Counted from the first letter of the stretch, positions 9,000 through 18,480 are shown. The stretch: 20,521 nucleotides of DNA from Nymphaea colorata (GCF_008831285.2 NW_022204538.1:1-20521); one strand, 5' to 3'. Made by a program: numbers and translations. The notes: generated by a model not told the origin, from the letters alone.

Positions 9000-9186
9000 C
9001 CTCTTGGTGTCATTAAGAAAATGGAACAGATTATGTGCAGTTTTTTATAGGAAGAGTCGGATGCAGGGGGTAAGCCTCATTTAATTGCCTCGAACCTCTT
9101 GGTGTCATTAAGAAATGGAACAGATTATGTGCAGTTTTTTATAGGAAGAGTCGGATGCGGGGGTAAGCCTCATTTAATTGCTCGAA
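9000..9186. repeat. 95-bp imperfect tandem duplication inside the LINE
   Basis: Units at 9000-9094 and 9095-9186 both begin CCTCTTGGTGTCATTAAG. They appear identical except that the second copy lacks one base at three places: AAAA to AAA near 9110, GCAGGGGG to GCGGGGG near 9158, and GCCTCG to GCTCG near 9181. In the LINE this region should occur once (PLGVIKKMEQIMCSFL). Confidence 0.9.
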
Positions 9187-10130
9187 TGTCTTGGCTTTTC
9201 GTAAATAGGAAGGTGAGCTCGGCATTAGAAAACTTGAAGAGGTCAATGAAGCTAATCGGTTGTTTCTAGGATGTACAATAGTTTTTCACCAGGGCATATG
9301 GGACTCATTATGCATGAAAAAATATTTGAGTAGGAAAAGTACTTGGTATGTGGAAATGGTTCCCAATATTTCTTCTCTTGGGCGGGATCTAAATCTGTTG
9401 AAATTTAATGAATGGAGAGCTTGCTAAGTTCTACGGAGGATGTTTTACTGAAGCAGATTCCATTGGATCTGCTTGGGAAGTAGAACCTTTCCTTCAAAAT
9501 TCGGTAAGTAAATGCTAATACAGCACCACATTGAGCTAAATCTATGGTGACGTGCAATGCATTGGAGATTGCCTTCAACTTAGGCTTATGCAAAGTGCAG
9601 ATTTTCTTTGTTCTAAAGAAAATCGTAAACCTGCAAAGCTCAGGAGCCAAGTTTGGAACCACGTAAAATTAAAGGAATGGTAGTTACATGGCACAGTAGA
9701 TTGTAGAATGCAAAAGCGTTACCTAGAGCTAACTGGTTTGTGTTTGTTTGTAGTTATTAACGTCTACCTGCTGATGCCAAACTTCAACATGTAGGGTCTT
9801 CCATTGTTTCTGTCTTTAAGTTGTGTGGAGGGCTTGTGAAGATCTATCTCACTTTCTTTTCTCATATACTAATGCTATGAACATTTAGCAATGCATCTAT
9901 TCATGGTTTGGAGTTGATAAATTCCATACCTCAGACTTTTTCTTTGTCTGGAACTGGTGGTGGAGGAAGAGGTTCTCATGTAAAGAATTCGGATGGTGTT
10001 GGCTTGCCTGCTTCAATATCACAATCTGGAAGCTATGGTGTTTCAAAAATCAGGTGGTGCATAAAGAGGTGGTTAAGCTAGCTGAGATTGCTAAGAGGGA
10101 AGTTTGACACTCATGTTGTGAGGTATTCTA

Positions 10131-11060
10131 TAAACAAGAATGAGGACAATATGTAAAACAAGCGATAAATATCTAGCTGCAAACCTTATTTTCAGCCATT
10201 TTTGGCATTGTCAGAGTAAAGATGAGTGGGGGCTGGAAGTGGTCACATTGTGTTGCAAATGTTTATAAAGTGGCTGGTTTACTATGGTTTAATGCCTCCC
10301 CAATCAGGAAAACCAGGTTGGTGGTACAAAGGTTTCTCTTCTCAAACATGATCATAATTATGGACTCTGTTCTTGTAGAGAGATTCCTAAAGACTGTCAT
10401 GTTGCTCTAATCACAAACTGTCATGCTCTTAGTTCTTGTGTCAAGGAACTAAGAGAGTGACTCTGGTTCATTGGTAGGCTCAATAGTGAGAAGGTATTCC
10501 GTGGTTAAAGATCACTTCTCTTTGGAGGCTATCTCCTTTGGAAACTCCTTTGTCGTTGACAAAGTCAAAAAAACAAAAAACAAAAGAAAAGCCAACATTA
10601 ATGATACTGAAGGTCACTGATTCAGGTCAGACAAATCCTGAAAAGTGCTGACCTTGACCATGAAAAATTTGCTGAGTGAGCAAGAGAGTGATGAGGCTTA
10701 GTTAGAGGCCAGTTCTTAATTGTGTTTTTTCTGTTGATTTTTTTTCTTTATATTATTTTCATCATTAATGGAAGGAGAAACCCAGCCCGGTTGCATCAGA
10801 ACGGTTCCTCGTCAAGGAAAGTGTGGCATTTCGGGCCCCCATTGAAGGGCAAGGTATACATCACAGGGTTGGGGCTCCCATGCATTTTAGTGGTCTACAT
10901 TATTTTTAGCAATACAGACGAAAGTGGAAAGAACAATATTTTTTTGAATATTACCGTTTTCAAGAACTAAGAACCTCAATGACAAGTTAACATACTCCTT
11001 AGGAAAATAAGGTTCCTAGTGACAAATATAATTATAAATACAGATAAATATTTATTAAAT
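10131..11060. other. Possible LINE 3' untranslated region and intergenic DNA
   Basis: 10131-10770 may belong to the 3' part of the LINE: it ends in a T-rich stretch and CATCATTAATGG, like the 3' ends of plant LINEs, but no tail is seen. The frame 10222-10410 shows no recognisable domain. 10780-11060 holds nothing I can assign. Confidence 0.3.
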
Positions 11061-11061
11061 A

Positions 11062-11066
<5 letters not shown>

Positions 11067-11102
<36 letters not shown>
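11067..11102. repeat. (AT)n microsatellite
   Basis: An unbroken AT run of about 35 bases, self-complementary along its length. Confidence 0.95.
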
Positions 11103-11105
<3 letters not shown>

Positions 11106-11194
11106 TTTTAATCTTCTGGATGTTGGATGACTAATAGATTTAAAATATGTCACTGATAAACCCATAAACCATTAAAAAAAGTGCCATAAATAGG

Positions 11195-11419
11195 CACTAT
11201 TTGTTACACTGTTGCTAATACAGCCGCATGCTTTAGCGACCGATCTTTATTTTTAGTAATAAGACAAGATCTAAGAAATGACAAATTTGAATATGTGTGT
11301 GTGTGTGGATTCAAATTTGACGGATGCTAGATATTGTCATATAGCCCAAAATAAAACATTATTTGCTAAAATATAGATACTATAGGGGTATTAGCAACGG
11401 TTGATGGTTTCTGGTAGTG
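11195..11419. mobile_element. Short CACTA-like non-autonomous element
   Basis: It starts CACTATTTGTTACACTG and ends TTTCTGGTAGTG, whose reverse complement CACTACCAGAAA is a widespread plant CACTA terminus. Inside each end lies a GTTGCTAATAC-type motif, at 11211-11221 directly and near 11390 as its complement (GTATTAGCAAC), with TTTAGCGACC at 11232. The 3-bp flanks AGG and TGT do not match, so the left boundary is uncertain. A GT run lies inside. No transposase is present. Confidence 0.45.
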
Positions 11420-12120
11420 TGTTTTTATAATAGTTTATCGTGATTTCAACAACAGTTTGTGGTGCTTTCAACCATATATTTTTAAATTTTTAATTACCTA
11501 ACAACACTGGGCATTCAACATGCTAGAATTCTCCCATATAAAAGTACTAGTAATATCATAAGTAGTTTTAATTTTTATAGGTGAAGACTAAGTAGCACCA
11601 TTGTATGGTGTCTAATGATATTTTAATTAGATTGCTATAAACTCATGCACAAAATGACTTTGATCATATCTAAAGGGTGCAAAAGATTCCATGTTCGGTT
11701 TTAAGCTAGGCCTCTTTCAAATGCATCACCCAAAAATATTAATTAGCTGAAAAGTAAGTTCTCAATGATGGCAAACCTCTCACACACACAAGATCAGTGG
11801 GAACTTCATAGCAAAAGTCCTGTATATATGCTGCCAAAACACTATGACTTGACTCTAAGGGTAGGAACTGGGCCAGGCACCAGATGGACAATTGGGACCA
11901 TTTGACCTACTGGCCAGATAAAAAACTCGCTGGGATAGCTGGCCTGGGTTGTGTATTGGGGGCTCGACTTGGCCCAAATACATACCTTTATACTTTTTTT
12001 TTCCACATTCTTTGGCATGATGCCAGCAGTCGACTCCCATTCAAACTCTTGACATATTCCCAATGGTTTCCAAAAAATTAGAAAATGAAAAGTGAAGAGT
12101 TTCAAATAAGGATAGATATC
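11420..12120. other. Intergenic stretch, no gene recognised
   Basis: AT-rich to about 11830, then a more GC-rich part (11860-11970) with GGGCCAGGC, GGCCTGGG and GGCCCAAA words. The overlapping open frames at 11842-12105 on both strands are alternative readings of this part and contain no domain. Confidence 0.4.
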
Positions 12121-12628
12121 GGGTTGAGTACAAGATAAACATGAAGTTGATGGTCAGGCCCAGGCCCAATAAATAAACAGAACAGGCTTGGACTGTCAAT
12201 AAAGGCTTTGGGTCAGCCCAAGCACGGCTTTGTCAAGCCTTGGTCCAGCCTAATGCTATTCCAGATCTGGTTCACCCACATTCATTTAGGTGAGAGCCAG
12301 CTTGCTCGGACCTAACCCAACCCTTTGACGTCCCCAGGTTGGGTTAAACTGCAGATGCCCTCTTTGACCAACTCCGATGATGTCATTGATCGATTCCTCA
12401 ACCATGCCAAACTGCAGATGCTGGACTGTAGATGGTCCGTGTGGGCCCGCAGTTTGAGAGTGAGATCAAGCTGGGAGCTACTTTGTCAATATTTTTGAAA
12501 TTTCTCTGAATGAATTGTAAAATCAAGTGGAAACTGAAAGAAACCCGTAAGCACATCTGCGTCTTTTAAAATGGGCGATTGGCGATGAATTGAATAATCA
12601 TGCTTCATTCCAAATCACTTGAATAAAG
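12121..12628. other. GC-richer intergenic stretch with GGCCCA-type words
   Basis: Repeated short words such as CAGGCCCAGGCCCAA, GGGTCAGCCCAAGC and AACCCAACCC give it a composition seen in old plant dispersed repeats. AAACTGCAGATGC occurs twice, 60 bp apart (about 12348 and 12408). No ends or coding content could be defined. Confidence 0.35.
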
Positions 12629-12639
12629 ATTGGCTGATT

Positions 12640-12859
12640 GCCTCAAGGCACATAGGGCAACTGGGCTGCAAGGCAGTTCATATCCAAGGAATTCAAGGTT
12701 TGAATCTTGTGGCCGCTGTCACATTCTAGTGTGTTATTTCTCTTGTCTGCAAACCATGGCAAGAACAACATTCGAGTTGAACGATGTACAGTACGTCCAC
12801 ATTGGTGGTTTTATGAAGAAGAGAGTTTCTTCTAAGTAAACATAAATAAATAAATAAAT
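12640..12859 (+). mobile_element. tRNA-derived SINE with tail and target duplications
   Basis: TAGGGCAACTGG (12653-12664) fits the A box TRGYNNANNNGG well, and GGTTTGAATCT (12697-12707) fits the B box GGTTCGANTCC with two changes. The two starts are 44 bases apart, the spacing in tRNA genes. The element ends in a (AAAT)n tail (12843-12859). It is flanked by ATTGGCTGATT (12629-12639) and ATTAGCCGATT (12860-12870), 9 of 11 identical with both differences transitions, as expected for an aged target-site duplication. The frame at 12630-12839 lies inside it and is not a gene. The family is not identified. Confidence 0.65.
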
Positions 12860-12870
12860 ATTAGCCGATT

Positions 12871-13239
12871 TGTATAACACTATGGATCAACCCAAGCCAA
12901 GCCCCTACAATTCAAATCGGCTGATTTCAACCAACTTTTACAAGAGAAAAACAGAATGTGAGAATATGAAGAATTAAAGTACCATTAAGGGGATTGATAA
13001 GTATCACAATAGGCAACTCCTATTTATCAAGAATGATGCAGGAACATGTGGGCTTGTCTGGGCAATTGCCCACACAGGCACACAAAAATTACTAGTTTAC
13101 TTGCTAAAGCTCCGTAGCTATTTTGCTGATTAGCATATGGCATCCCTCGGCCACTGATTTTCTGAAGGGCCAGCCTGTCAGCACTGAATATCTAGCTTCC
13201 CACCGACGAGTAACTGTGTTTTGCGGTGACCCATTCAAA
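12871..13239. other. Intergenic stretch with a degraded hAT MITE piece
   Basis: About 13033-13122 resembles the hAT MITE family of this window: TGGGCAATTGCCCACAC followed by AGGCACAC matches the core TGGGCAATTACCCACACC with AGCCTAC, and AGCTCCG lies near the expected right end. The terminal CAGTGG is not recognisable. The rest holds nothing assigned. Confidence 0.35.
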
Positions 13240-13440
13240 CTGTGAACCAATGAGGTCGGTCCTTTTCCTTTGGAAAAACTGTGGAGTCAATGGCTGCTCA
13301 TCGTGTTTGACAAGTCCTGGATTTCTCAAAACGCAATCAGGGCAGGCCAGTCCAAGAAACTGGGCTCAATCCATCGACGGTCCAGCCGTGCTCTTCAGAT
13401 GGCCGGACCCACCATGCAACTTCTTCTTGATTGATGTTTA
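13240..13440. repeat. Block C', second copy of block C
   Basis: Same-orientation match to 1920-2180, with TTTGGAAAAACT, ATGGCTGCTCATCGTGTTTG, CTCAAAACGCAATC, GGTCCAGCCG, ATGGCCGGACCCACCA and TTGATGTTT in the order seen in C. It has a single copy of the 61-bp unit doubled in C. The open frame at 13226-13441 has no equivalent in C, so it is not taken as a gene. Confidence 0.65.
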
Positions 13441-13688
13441 ATATTTATATGTTTCCTACTGAGGCGTTCTTCTAGGTCATGCACATAGACCTCATGTCGG
13501 CTAACAACGCCGGACGCAATGGTTTAGGCTACTTGTCAAAGAAAGAAAATGTGACCCATGGATGCAATGGAATTCTGACACAAGAATATTCCAGCATGTC
13601 TCTCTCTCTAATAGCCCACATCATCCGTTAATCTTTCCACCATCCCTAAGAGCTGTTTTAGAATAAAAGAACAAATCAGGCTGAGTCA

Positions 13689-13739
13689 GAAAGAGAGAGA
13701 GAGAGAGGGAGAGAGAGAGAGAGAGAGAAAGAGAAAGAG
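13689..13739. repeat. (GA)n microsatellite
   Basis: A long AG run with one GGG interruption and AAAG variants at its right end. Confidence 0.95.
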
Positions 13740-14124
13740 TGGTGACAGTTTCTCATGAAGAGGCCATGAGTGGAGAGCATTCATCTGAGTTCAAGGTAGA
13801 TTGAGTTTAGTGCCCGATTAAGGGTACCCAACATACATACCCAAGAGTAAGGGGACATTGTAGTAATTTTCAAAAGGTATGTCCTTTATAGTTTTTTTTT
13901 TTTTTTTACTTCCACTTTTGTCTTCCCAATTTTTTTTTTCGGTGTGAATTGGGACTATTTTCAATTTTTTTTGCATTAGTATGACACATATATAACCGGG
14001 TTTAGAGTTCAGGTGGACATGGGACAACACGAACACATTTGTATTAATGCAACAGCCATAATGAAAGGAGAGTATCCGGTCCAAGAAAAGGTATTACAGA
14101 AAAGACATATCTTCAAAGAAGAGG

Positions 14125-14152
<28 letters not shown>
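14125..14152. repeat. (AT)n microsatellite
   Basis: An uninterrupted run of alternating A and T. Confidence 0.95.
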
Positions 14153-14156
<4 letters not shown>

Positions 14157-14189
14157 GATATTATGAAAGAGTTAAAAAGTACCCCAACC

Positions 14190-14335
14190 CCATCTTTTTT
14201 TCTCTGTATATAATAAAAAAGAAACATTTTAAAAGTGTAGAAAAAAGGTTATGAAAAGGTCAAAAAAGTCTAAAATAAACATTTCTTTATTAAAAAAACT
14301 GAACATATCAAAACCCCATCTTTTTCCCACTGCAT
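14190..14335 (-). repeat. AT-rich dispersed repeat, inverted copy of 2300-2440
   Basis: The reverse complement has TGGGGTTTTGATATG, CTTTTCATAACC and TTTTATTATATACAG in the order seen at 2300-2440. Low complexity limits certainty. Confidence 0.4.
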
Positions 14336-14394
14336 ACTTGTGAGTTCGGATGTGCATGCAACTCAATCTCATATCGGGGCTTTGGGTCTGCAGG

Positions 14395-14475
14395 CGGTGG
14401 AGAGAAGAAACTGCACTTTGGCCACCATCATTGTCATGGGATATCGCTTGTTGATTCCTCAATCGATGCGATGCT
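14395..14475. repeat. Displaced copy of the end of block D
   Basis: Closely matches 3312-3388: GGTGGAGA, AGAAACTG, CATTGTCATGGGAT, TCGCTTGTTGATTC and TCAATCGATGC in the same order. In unit 1 this piece follows D, but here it lies about 770 bp before D', so the order was changed. Confidence 0.8.
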
Positions 14476-14980
14476 GTGGATGAGATAAAACTTTAAAAAA
14501 TCTGGAATTCGTTCTCGAACTGATGGACTAGCATTTGCTTATCCATCTGTAGGAACAAGTTTTCTCAGACATCTTCGACTTAATTTCTTTCTTAAGTGGG
14601 CATCTGATATACTTTTGATGACGTATGTGGAGGGCTACATATCTATATGATCCAATATATTGCATGCCTAAGGTCTGATTTGTATAGGTTAAAAGTGAAA
14701 ACTGCAAGGACTGCACCTTCTTAGGCATGAAGTAACATAAAGCACCCATCTAAATAGATATTTTTTCTCTTCTTCATGTTTCGTATTTGTTATGTGTTCT
14801 GTTTTGTCACTTCAGGTTTTCAATCTTTTTCATTGGAGGAAAGAGATCCAGGGAAATTGTGTATAGTCACTCATGCTCGGTTAGACTTCTGCTAAGCATC
14901 CCCCATTTTGCCTACCTATTTAGGGGTTGTTCTTATTATGAAAACTGTACGAGTGTCCCTGCTGCCGAATGACTCCTTAA
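14476..14980. other. Intergenic stretch, no recognised features
   Basis: Non-coding sequence of mixed composition. The open frames at 14528-14749 and 14787-14972 show no domain or conserved motif. No repeat boundaries were found. Confidence 0.4.
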
Positions 14981-15123
14981 CAGTAGTGGAGCCTCATTGC
15001 GGGTTTTGTAAGCAATTTCCTGTACCAGTCATTGATACTTCTTTTTTTAAATTTTTTTTATATACCTTAAAGTTGAAAGTTAAACTAATACTACCCCCCA
15101 GTAGAAATTTGGCTTTGCCACTA
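14981..15123 (+). mobile_element. Diverged hAT MITE of the CAGTGG family
   Basis: It begins CAGTAGTGGAGCCTCATTG and ends AATTTGGCTTTGCCACTA, each close to the Tip100-like terminus CAGTGGCGGAGCCA. Internal landmarks AGCAATTTCCTGTACCAGTC and AGTAGAAATTTGG match the 17297-17485 element. The octamers CTCCTTAA and TCTCTAGC do not match, so no target duplication is supported. Confidence 0.5.
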
Positions 15124-15239
15124 TCTCTAGCTGAAAACCATTTTGGTGATTTTTGGACTCTGCTTAGTTTGAAGGTGTGAAGCATAGACTCTCCATCCAA
15201 CATGCACCAAACTCCACAAGTTAGTGATGTACTCCATAT

Positions 15240-16205
15240 TTTGGTGATTGATTATAACCTTGCTTAGCTTACCTTGCAATCAAGTTGAGGAGTTACCATG
15301 TTCTAAGTTTAAAATATATAGTTTTCCAGTACCTAACAGAAATTCTTGTATAATAATGTAATTGCGCTGCATGAACTTCCGGCAGCCACTGCTTGTAAAT
15401 CAAATAGATTTTTTGCATTCGGAAACTGTCGAGGGAGCCCCTCGTTCTATTCATGAGACATCAAATAGGTAATTAAATATACAAATGACAGTAATTAATC
15501 CACTTTCTATGTCATAACTTATAGACACCTAGATTGGAACATTTTTCCAGGGGACTTGCGGTGGCTGGTGACATTAGCTAGTGATGTAACAAGTTCTTGC
15601 ATCATTTACCGGGGATTGCATGCAACTTTTTGTGTTTTCTGCACCCTTCTCCACAATCCAAGCAATTTTAAGTAATAGCATTTGAATATTCTTGTGTTGA
15701 AGAATTCGAATCACCATTTGATCAATAAGAGAGATATCTTAACGTATTCCTTTGGTAACAACAATAAGCGGTGAACATGCTGTAAAAAGGGAAGTATTGA
15801 AGCGAAGTGTGGGTTGCTGTGCACCATTGCCCCACATCAGTATTGTTGCGACGATGCTGGACCTAGTTGCTGTCACATCATAGTCCCCACATCAGACCCA
15901 GGTCGGTGACTCACGTGCCCTTCAGCCAAAAAGTCTTCGCTCCACCACTAAAGAAGGGGCTGAGATCACAATTTGGCGGGCTAGCGTGAAATTATTCATG
16001 TCATGAGGAATCAATTTTTTGAAAGATCATAGTAATTTTGCTTTGCTGGGCTATCCTACAACCTTTCATGGGATGTTCATATGATCCATCTATTGTACAA
16101 GGTTGACTGGAAAATAAACGAATGTCATCATACTTTAAACATGTTTAAGGGTAATTAAAATGGGTGAGCGATCATTTCTAATATTCAAGTGATTCAAAGA
16201 TGAAC
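15240..16205. repeat. Block D', second copy of block D
   Basis: Same-orientation match to 2565-3310 with the same ordered landmarks, including GGCAGCCACTGCTTGT, AGGTAATTAAATA, the shared MITE, CAGGTCGGTGACTCA and ATGATCCATC. It carries about 220 extra bases at 15556-15780, just left of the MITE, absent from D. The two copies differ throughout, so the duplication is not recent. Confidence 0.8.
15792..15950 (+). mobile_element. hAT MITE in block D', same insertion as 2901-3080
   Basis: It occupies the position of the D element and keeps GTGTGGGTTGCTGTGCACCA and CCCCACATCAG inside. Its ends are more decayed (AAGTATTGAAGCGA left, TCCACCACTA right). The flanks are AAAAAGGG (15784-15791) and AAGAAGGG (15951-15958), 7 of 8 identical. 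The right flank equals the left flank of the D copy, which identifies AAGAAGGG as the ancestral target site. Confidence 0.75.
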
Positions 16206-16215
16206 CTCCACGGCT

Positions 16216-16352
16216 GGATGGTTATTTGTTTTTTTGGTGTCAATAAAAAACATCGCAAAATATGCATTTGCAACGATCAATTGCTTGACCATGGTTTTCA
16301 ATTATGGAATCCAACTTTTATGGCAGTTTTTAACAATACAAAATAACCATCC
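16216..16352. repeat. Possible small MITE with 12-bp perfect inverted ends
   Basis: GGATGGTTATTT at 16216-16227 and its exact complement AAATAACCATCC at 16341-16352 enclose 113 bp. The segment starts just after the end of the D/D' similarity, which would fit an insertion there. Family and target duplication are not determined. Confidence 0.35.
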
Positions 16353-16359
16353 GAGCACA

Positions 16360-17296
16360 GAAATAGCTGCCTAATTTCAACACACAGACACACACACTCA
16401 TATATATGTATATATATTCCCATTAGCAACTCCCTAGACAACTGCACTTGAGGCTCTTAATTCTGTTGAACAAATTTGGCCACCTGGTCATTGTTCAATC
16501 TCATAAGACAATACTTGAAACTGTAGGAAACTTAATTTGAAGAAAGAAACAATATTGTAAAAGTGGTATCGTATCTCTTATCGATCAGGCTAACCTATAT
16601 ATGTATGGTAACATATTGTAAATTTATTTTTGTAATGCATTCACAATTAAAAAAGAAAAAATAGCAATAAATTCTGATAAAACCAAGAAAAATGTTTCCT
16701 ATATAAAACAACTCATCACAATGTTACACACATAATAAAAATTCACAAATCTTCATCTACAGACATAATAATGGTAAGACATGATAACCATGATAAAATT
16801 TGAGGTCTTAAAGACTTTTACAATAAACTTTTTACTGCTTTTACATCATATTATCAAACATTTATAATATGCAACCTATCTATTCACCTTCTTCATCTTC
16901 ATTATAATATTCAAACTCATTTTGCTTCATTGTTTTCATCCCCTTCAAGTGGAATGTCCTCACCAGCATATGCAGGCTCACCTTCTTCAATGTTCAAAAG
17001 GAGTAGGCCACAATGACGCCTCCATCCTTTCACATCAAATTCCTCAGATGATCACTGCTGCTCAGAGCATCATTGTCAAAATTCAAAAGAAATTGCAAAT
17101 ACCAAAGAATGGCTACTAATGGTGCTAGAGTCACTCTCAAAAGCATGTTCCTTTTTCCAGCAGCCACAATTCACTTCAAGCCTTCCAAGATAGTCAAACT
17201 AATTGAAATATTCATCTCCAAAATATTTTTATTGCATGACGAATGACAAATACAAGTGCCATGTGGTGAAACATGAAGAGGTAATCTGATGGTCTC
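16360..17296. other. Intergenic stretch, no recognised gene
   Basis: Short AC and AT runs near 16380-16420, then AT-rich DNA. On the minus strand 16900-17050 reads as a glutamate-rich peptide (GEPAYAGEDIPLEGDEN), which could be the acidic end of a transposon or other protein, but no domain anchors it. The plus-strand frame at 16922-17119 has no domain. Confidence 0.35.
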
Positions 17297-17485
17297 CAGT
17301 GGCAGAGTTACATTGTAGCTGGTGTGGGCAATTACCCACACCAGCCTACAAATTTTGCCTTATTTACATATGTAAACATAATTGACTTTTATTGTTTCTT
17401 TTTTTTTCTTTTACATATGAGTGACCCTTCAAGTTTAAAACTAAACAGAGTGCCCCTCAATCAGAAATTTCTAGCTCTGCCACTG
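17297..17485 (+). mobile_element. hAT (Tip100-like) MITE, best preserved copy
   Basis: The ends CAGTGGCAGAGTTA and TAGCTCTGCCACTG are inverted repeats with one mismatch in 14. The 8-bp flanks ATGGTCTC (17289-17296) and GTGGTGTC (17486-17493) agree at 6 of 8 bases, the hAT target-duplication length. The 189-bp element has a nearly perfect palindrome near its left end (GGTGTGGGCAATTACCCACA and the next two bases) and no coding capacity; transposase would have to come from an autonomous hAT elsewhere. The minus frame 17461-17718 starts in it by chance. Confidence 0.8.
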
Positions 17486-17493
17486 GTGGTGTC

Positions 17494-17761
17494 ACTAGTT
17501 AAACGATAGCATGACATTTTCAATTTGCGATCAAAATTGGAAATGATTGATGAGATGCAAGTATGAATGGCAAGAAATAATTTATGGAAAGCATTATTAT
17601 ATCTTATCAAGTTATCAAGGATTCCTATTAATATGAAGCAAGAAATAAATGGATTACTTGGATGAAGGCCTTGACACATGCTAATGGTTGCGTAGATAAA
17701 CCCTGAGGTCATAGACATTTTTGGTTTGCTTGGCCTTTTACAAAGTCCTCTATTGCTAAAG

Positions 17762-17796
<35 letters not shown>

Positions 17797-18140
17797 TATG
17801 CTACATATAAAATAGGTTTTTAAAGATTGACATGCGACCCTTGGAATCCAGCCGTATAACTAAATCAAAAATATTTTACTTGCATAATAAGTTCTAGAGT
17901 CTTTGGGGTATTATTGTAAACCAACTTAAATTATTTCTTTCTTTTCCTTTGTGTAGTCTAAACAAACATAGTTTGAACAATTCTTTTTCTTTCTATTCAA
18001 ACAAGCTTTTATAACAATTTGTTTCATTCTATTTTCTTTCCTCTCCTTTTCTTCCAAAATCCTTTCTTTCCCTTTCCATTCTTTTCCTTTTATCCTACTT
18101 TCTCTCCATCCAAACAGGTGCTATAATAGGTCAACAAAAA
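17494..18140. other. Intergenic stretch with (AT)n and a pyrimidine-rich tract
   Basis: 17765-17793 is an (AT)n microsatellite. 17940-18118 is strongly pyrimidine-rich (CTTTCC-type words) and ends CATCCAAACAGG, a motif frequent at the edges of small plant transposons and resembling the opposite strand of 165-250. No coding region recognised. Confidence 0.4.
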
Positions 18141-18145
18141 ATTTA

Positions 18146-18480
18146 TTTAACAGGGATTGTGTTGCCTAAAGCCTCTCTAAGAGCCAGCACGTTTGAAATG
18201 ACTTTATATAAGAAGTTACATGGGGAAATAGGTTGCTACTGGTGTACACTTGTAGCTCCTTCTATCTTGAGAATCAGAACAATCACAGTGTTGTTAAACT
18301 TCTTCACCATTCATCTTATTCCCAAGAAAACTTCAACCATCTTGATCAGGTAATGACTGGTTACTCCTCGGTATTGTTGAAAAAGGGACCTGAAGGATCC
18401 ATTACGTCCCGAAGCGCTCTCCACTTTCAAACTAAAGTTGCATACTTCAGTTCTTTTGTTAAAACTGATCTTAGGATTTG
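18146..18480 (-). pseudogene. Reverse transcriptase fragment of a second L1-type LINE
   Basis: On the minus strand one frame covers the segment with only two in-frame stops. It reads FSLKVESASGRNGSF (the KAPGPDGF motif), SLFQQYRGVTSHYLIKMV, FNNTVIVLILKIEG (the T-I-LIPK motif), QPISPCNFLYKVISNVLALR (the RPISLCNxxYKxxxKxLAxRL motif), and ends NTIPVK with a stop at 18143-18145. This is the N-terminal part of the reverse transcriptase; YADD and everything after it are missing on the left. The upstream part is lost at about 18480, where block A' starts. It has fewer breaks than the LINE at 6570-10130, so it is probably a younger insertion. Confidence 0.85.

Larger units (their letters stand above)
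6570..10130 (+). mobile_element. Decayed plant L1-type LINE (ORF2 remnant)
   Basis: The pieces of an L1-type ORF2 follow in order across all three frames. The endonuclease starts with YSWNVTGL (6578-6600) and continues with KDFN...EK (6985-7020) and SKLDRFL (7150-7173). The linker ends with VSWLKKGDNNSKCFH (about 7610-7660). The reverse transcriptase shows NSAPGLNGF (7905-7939), NFRHIV (8096-8113), LKIDLSKAYDRVNW (8296-8337) and the catalytic YADD (8619-8630). Then come a YLG motif near 8820, SVLEALRIFWM near 8960, GIRKLEEVNEANRLF near 9215, LPADAKLQHVG with a Zn-binding-like LCGG region (9763-9835), and an IWKLWCFKN-like C-terminal motif (about 10030). Frames change repeatedly and in-frame stops are frequent, so the element is dead. 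No ORF1, poly-A tail or target duplication was identified. The 3' untranslated part may run on to about 10770. Confidence 0.9.
13441..14394. other. Intergenic stretch with microsatellites and T runs
   Basis: Contains a (GA)n tract (13690-13735), poly-T runs (13889-13908, 13930-13940), an (AT)n tract (14125-14152) and the AT-rich repeat (14190-14335, minus). AACCCCATCTTTTT occurs twice (about 14184 and 14312) as direct repeats. No gene is recognised; open frames here run through the simple repeats. Confidence 0.5.

Noticed and set aside
9405-9662. 85-codon minus-strand frame as a gene
   Set aside because: It is antisense to the C-terminal part of the LINE and shows no domain.
6570-10130. An active LINE
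   Set aside because: Endonuclease, reverse transcriptase and C-terminal motifs fall in different frames with many stops, and ORF1 is not found.
11842-12105. Overlapping frames on both strands near 11900
   Set aside because: Three competing frames cover the same GC-richer segment; none shows a domain or a conserved motif.
14009-14227. Frames with IYIYIY repeats at 14009-14227 and 19280-19528
   Set aside because: They are translations of AT microsatellites.
16880-17290. Minus-strand reading with an acidic end as a transposase remnant
   Set aside because: The peptide is suggestive, but no catalytic or dimerisation motif could be found, so no family can be named.
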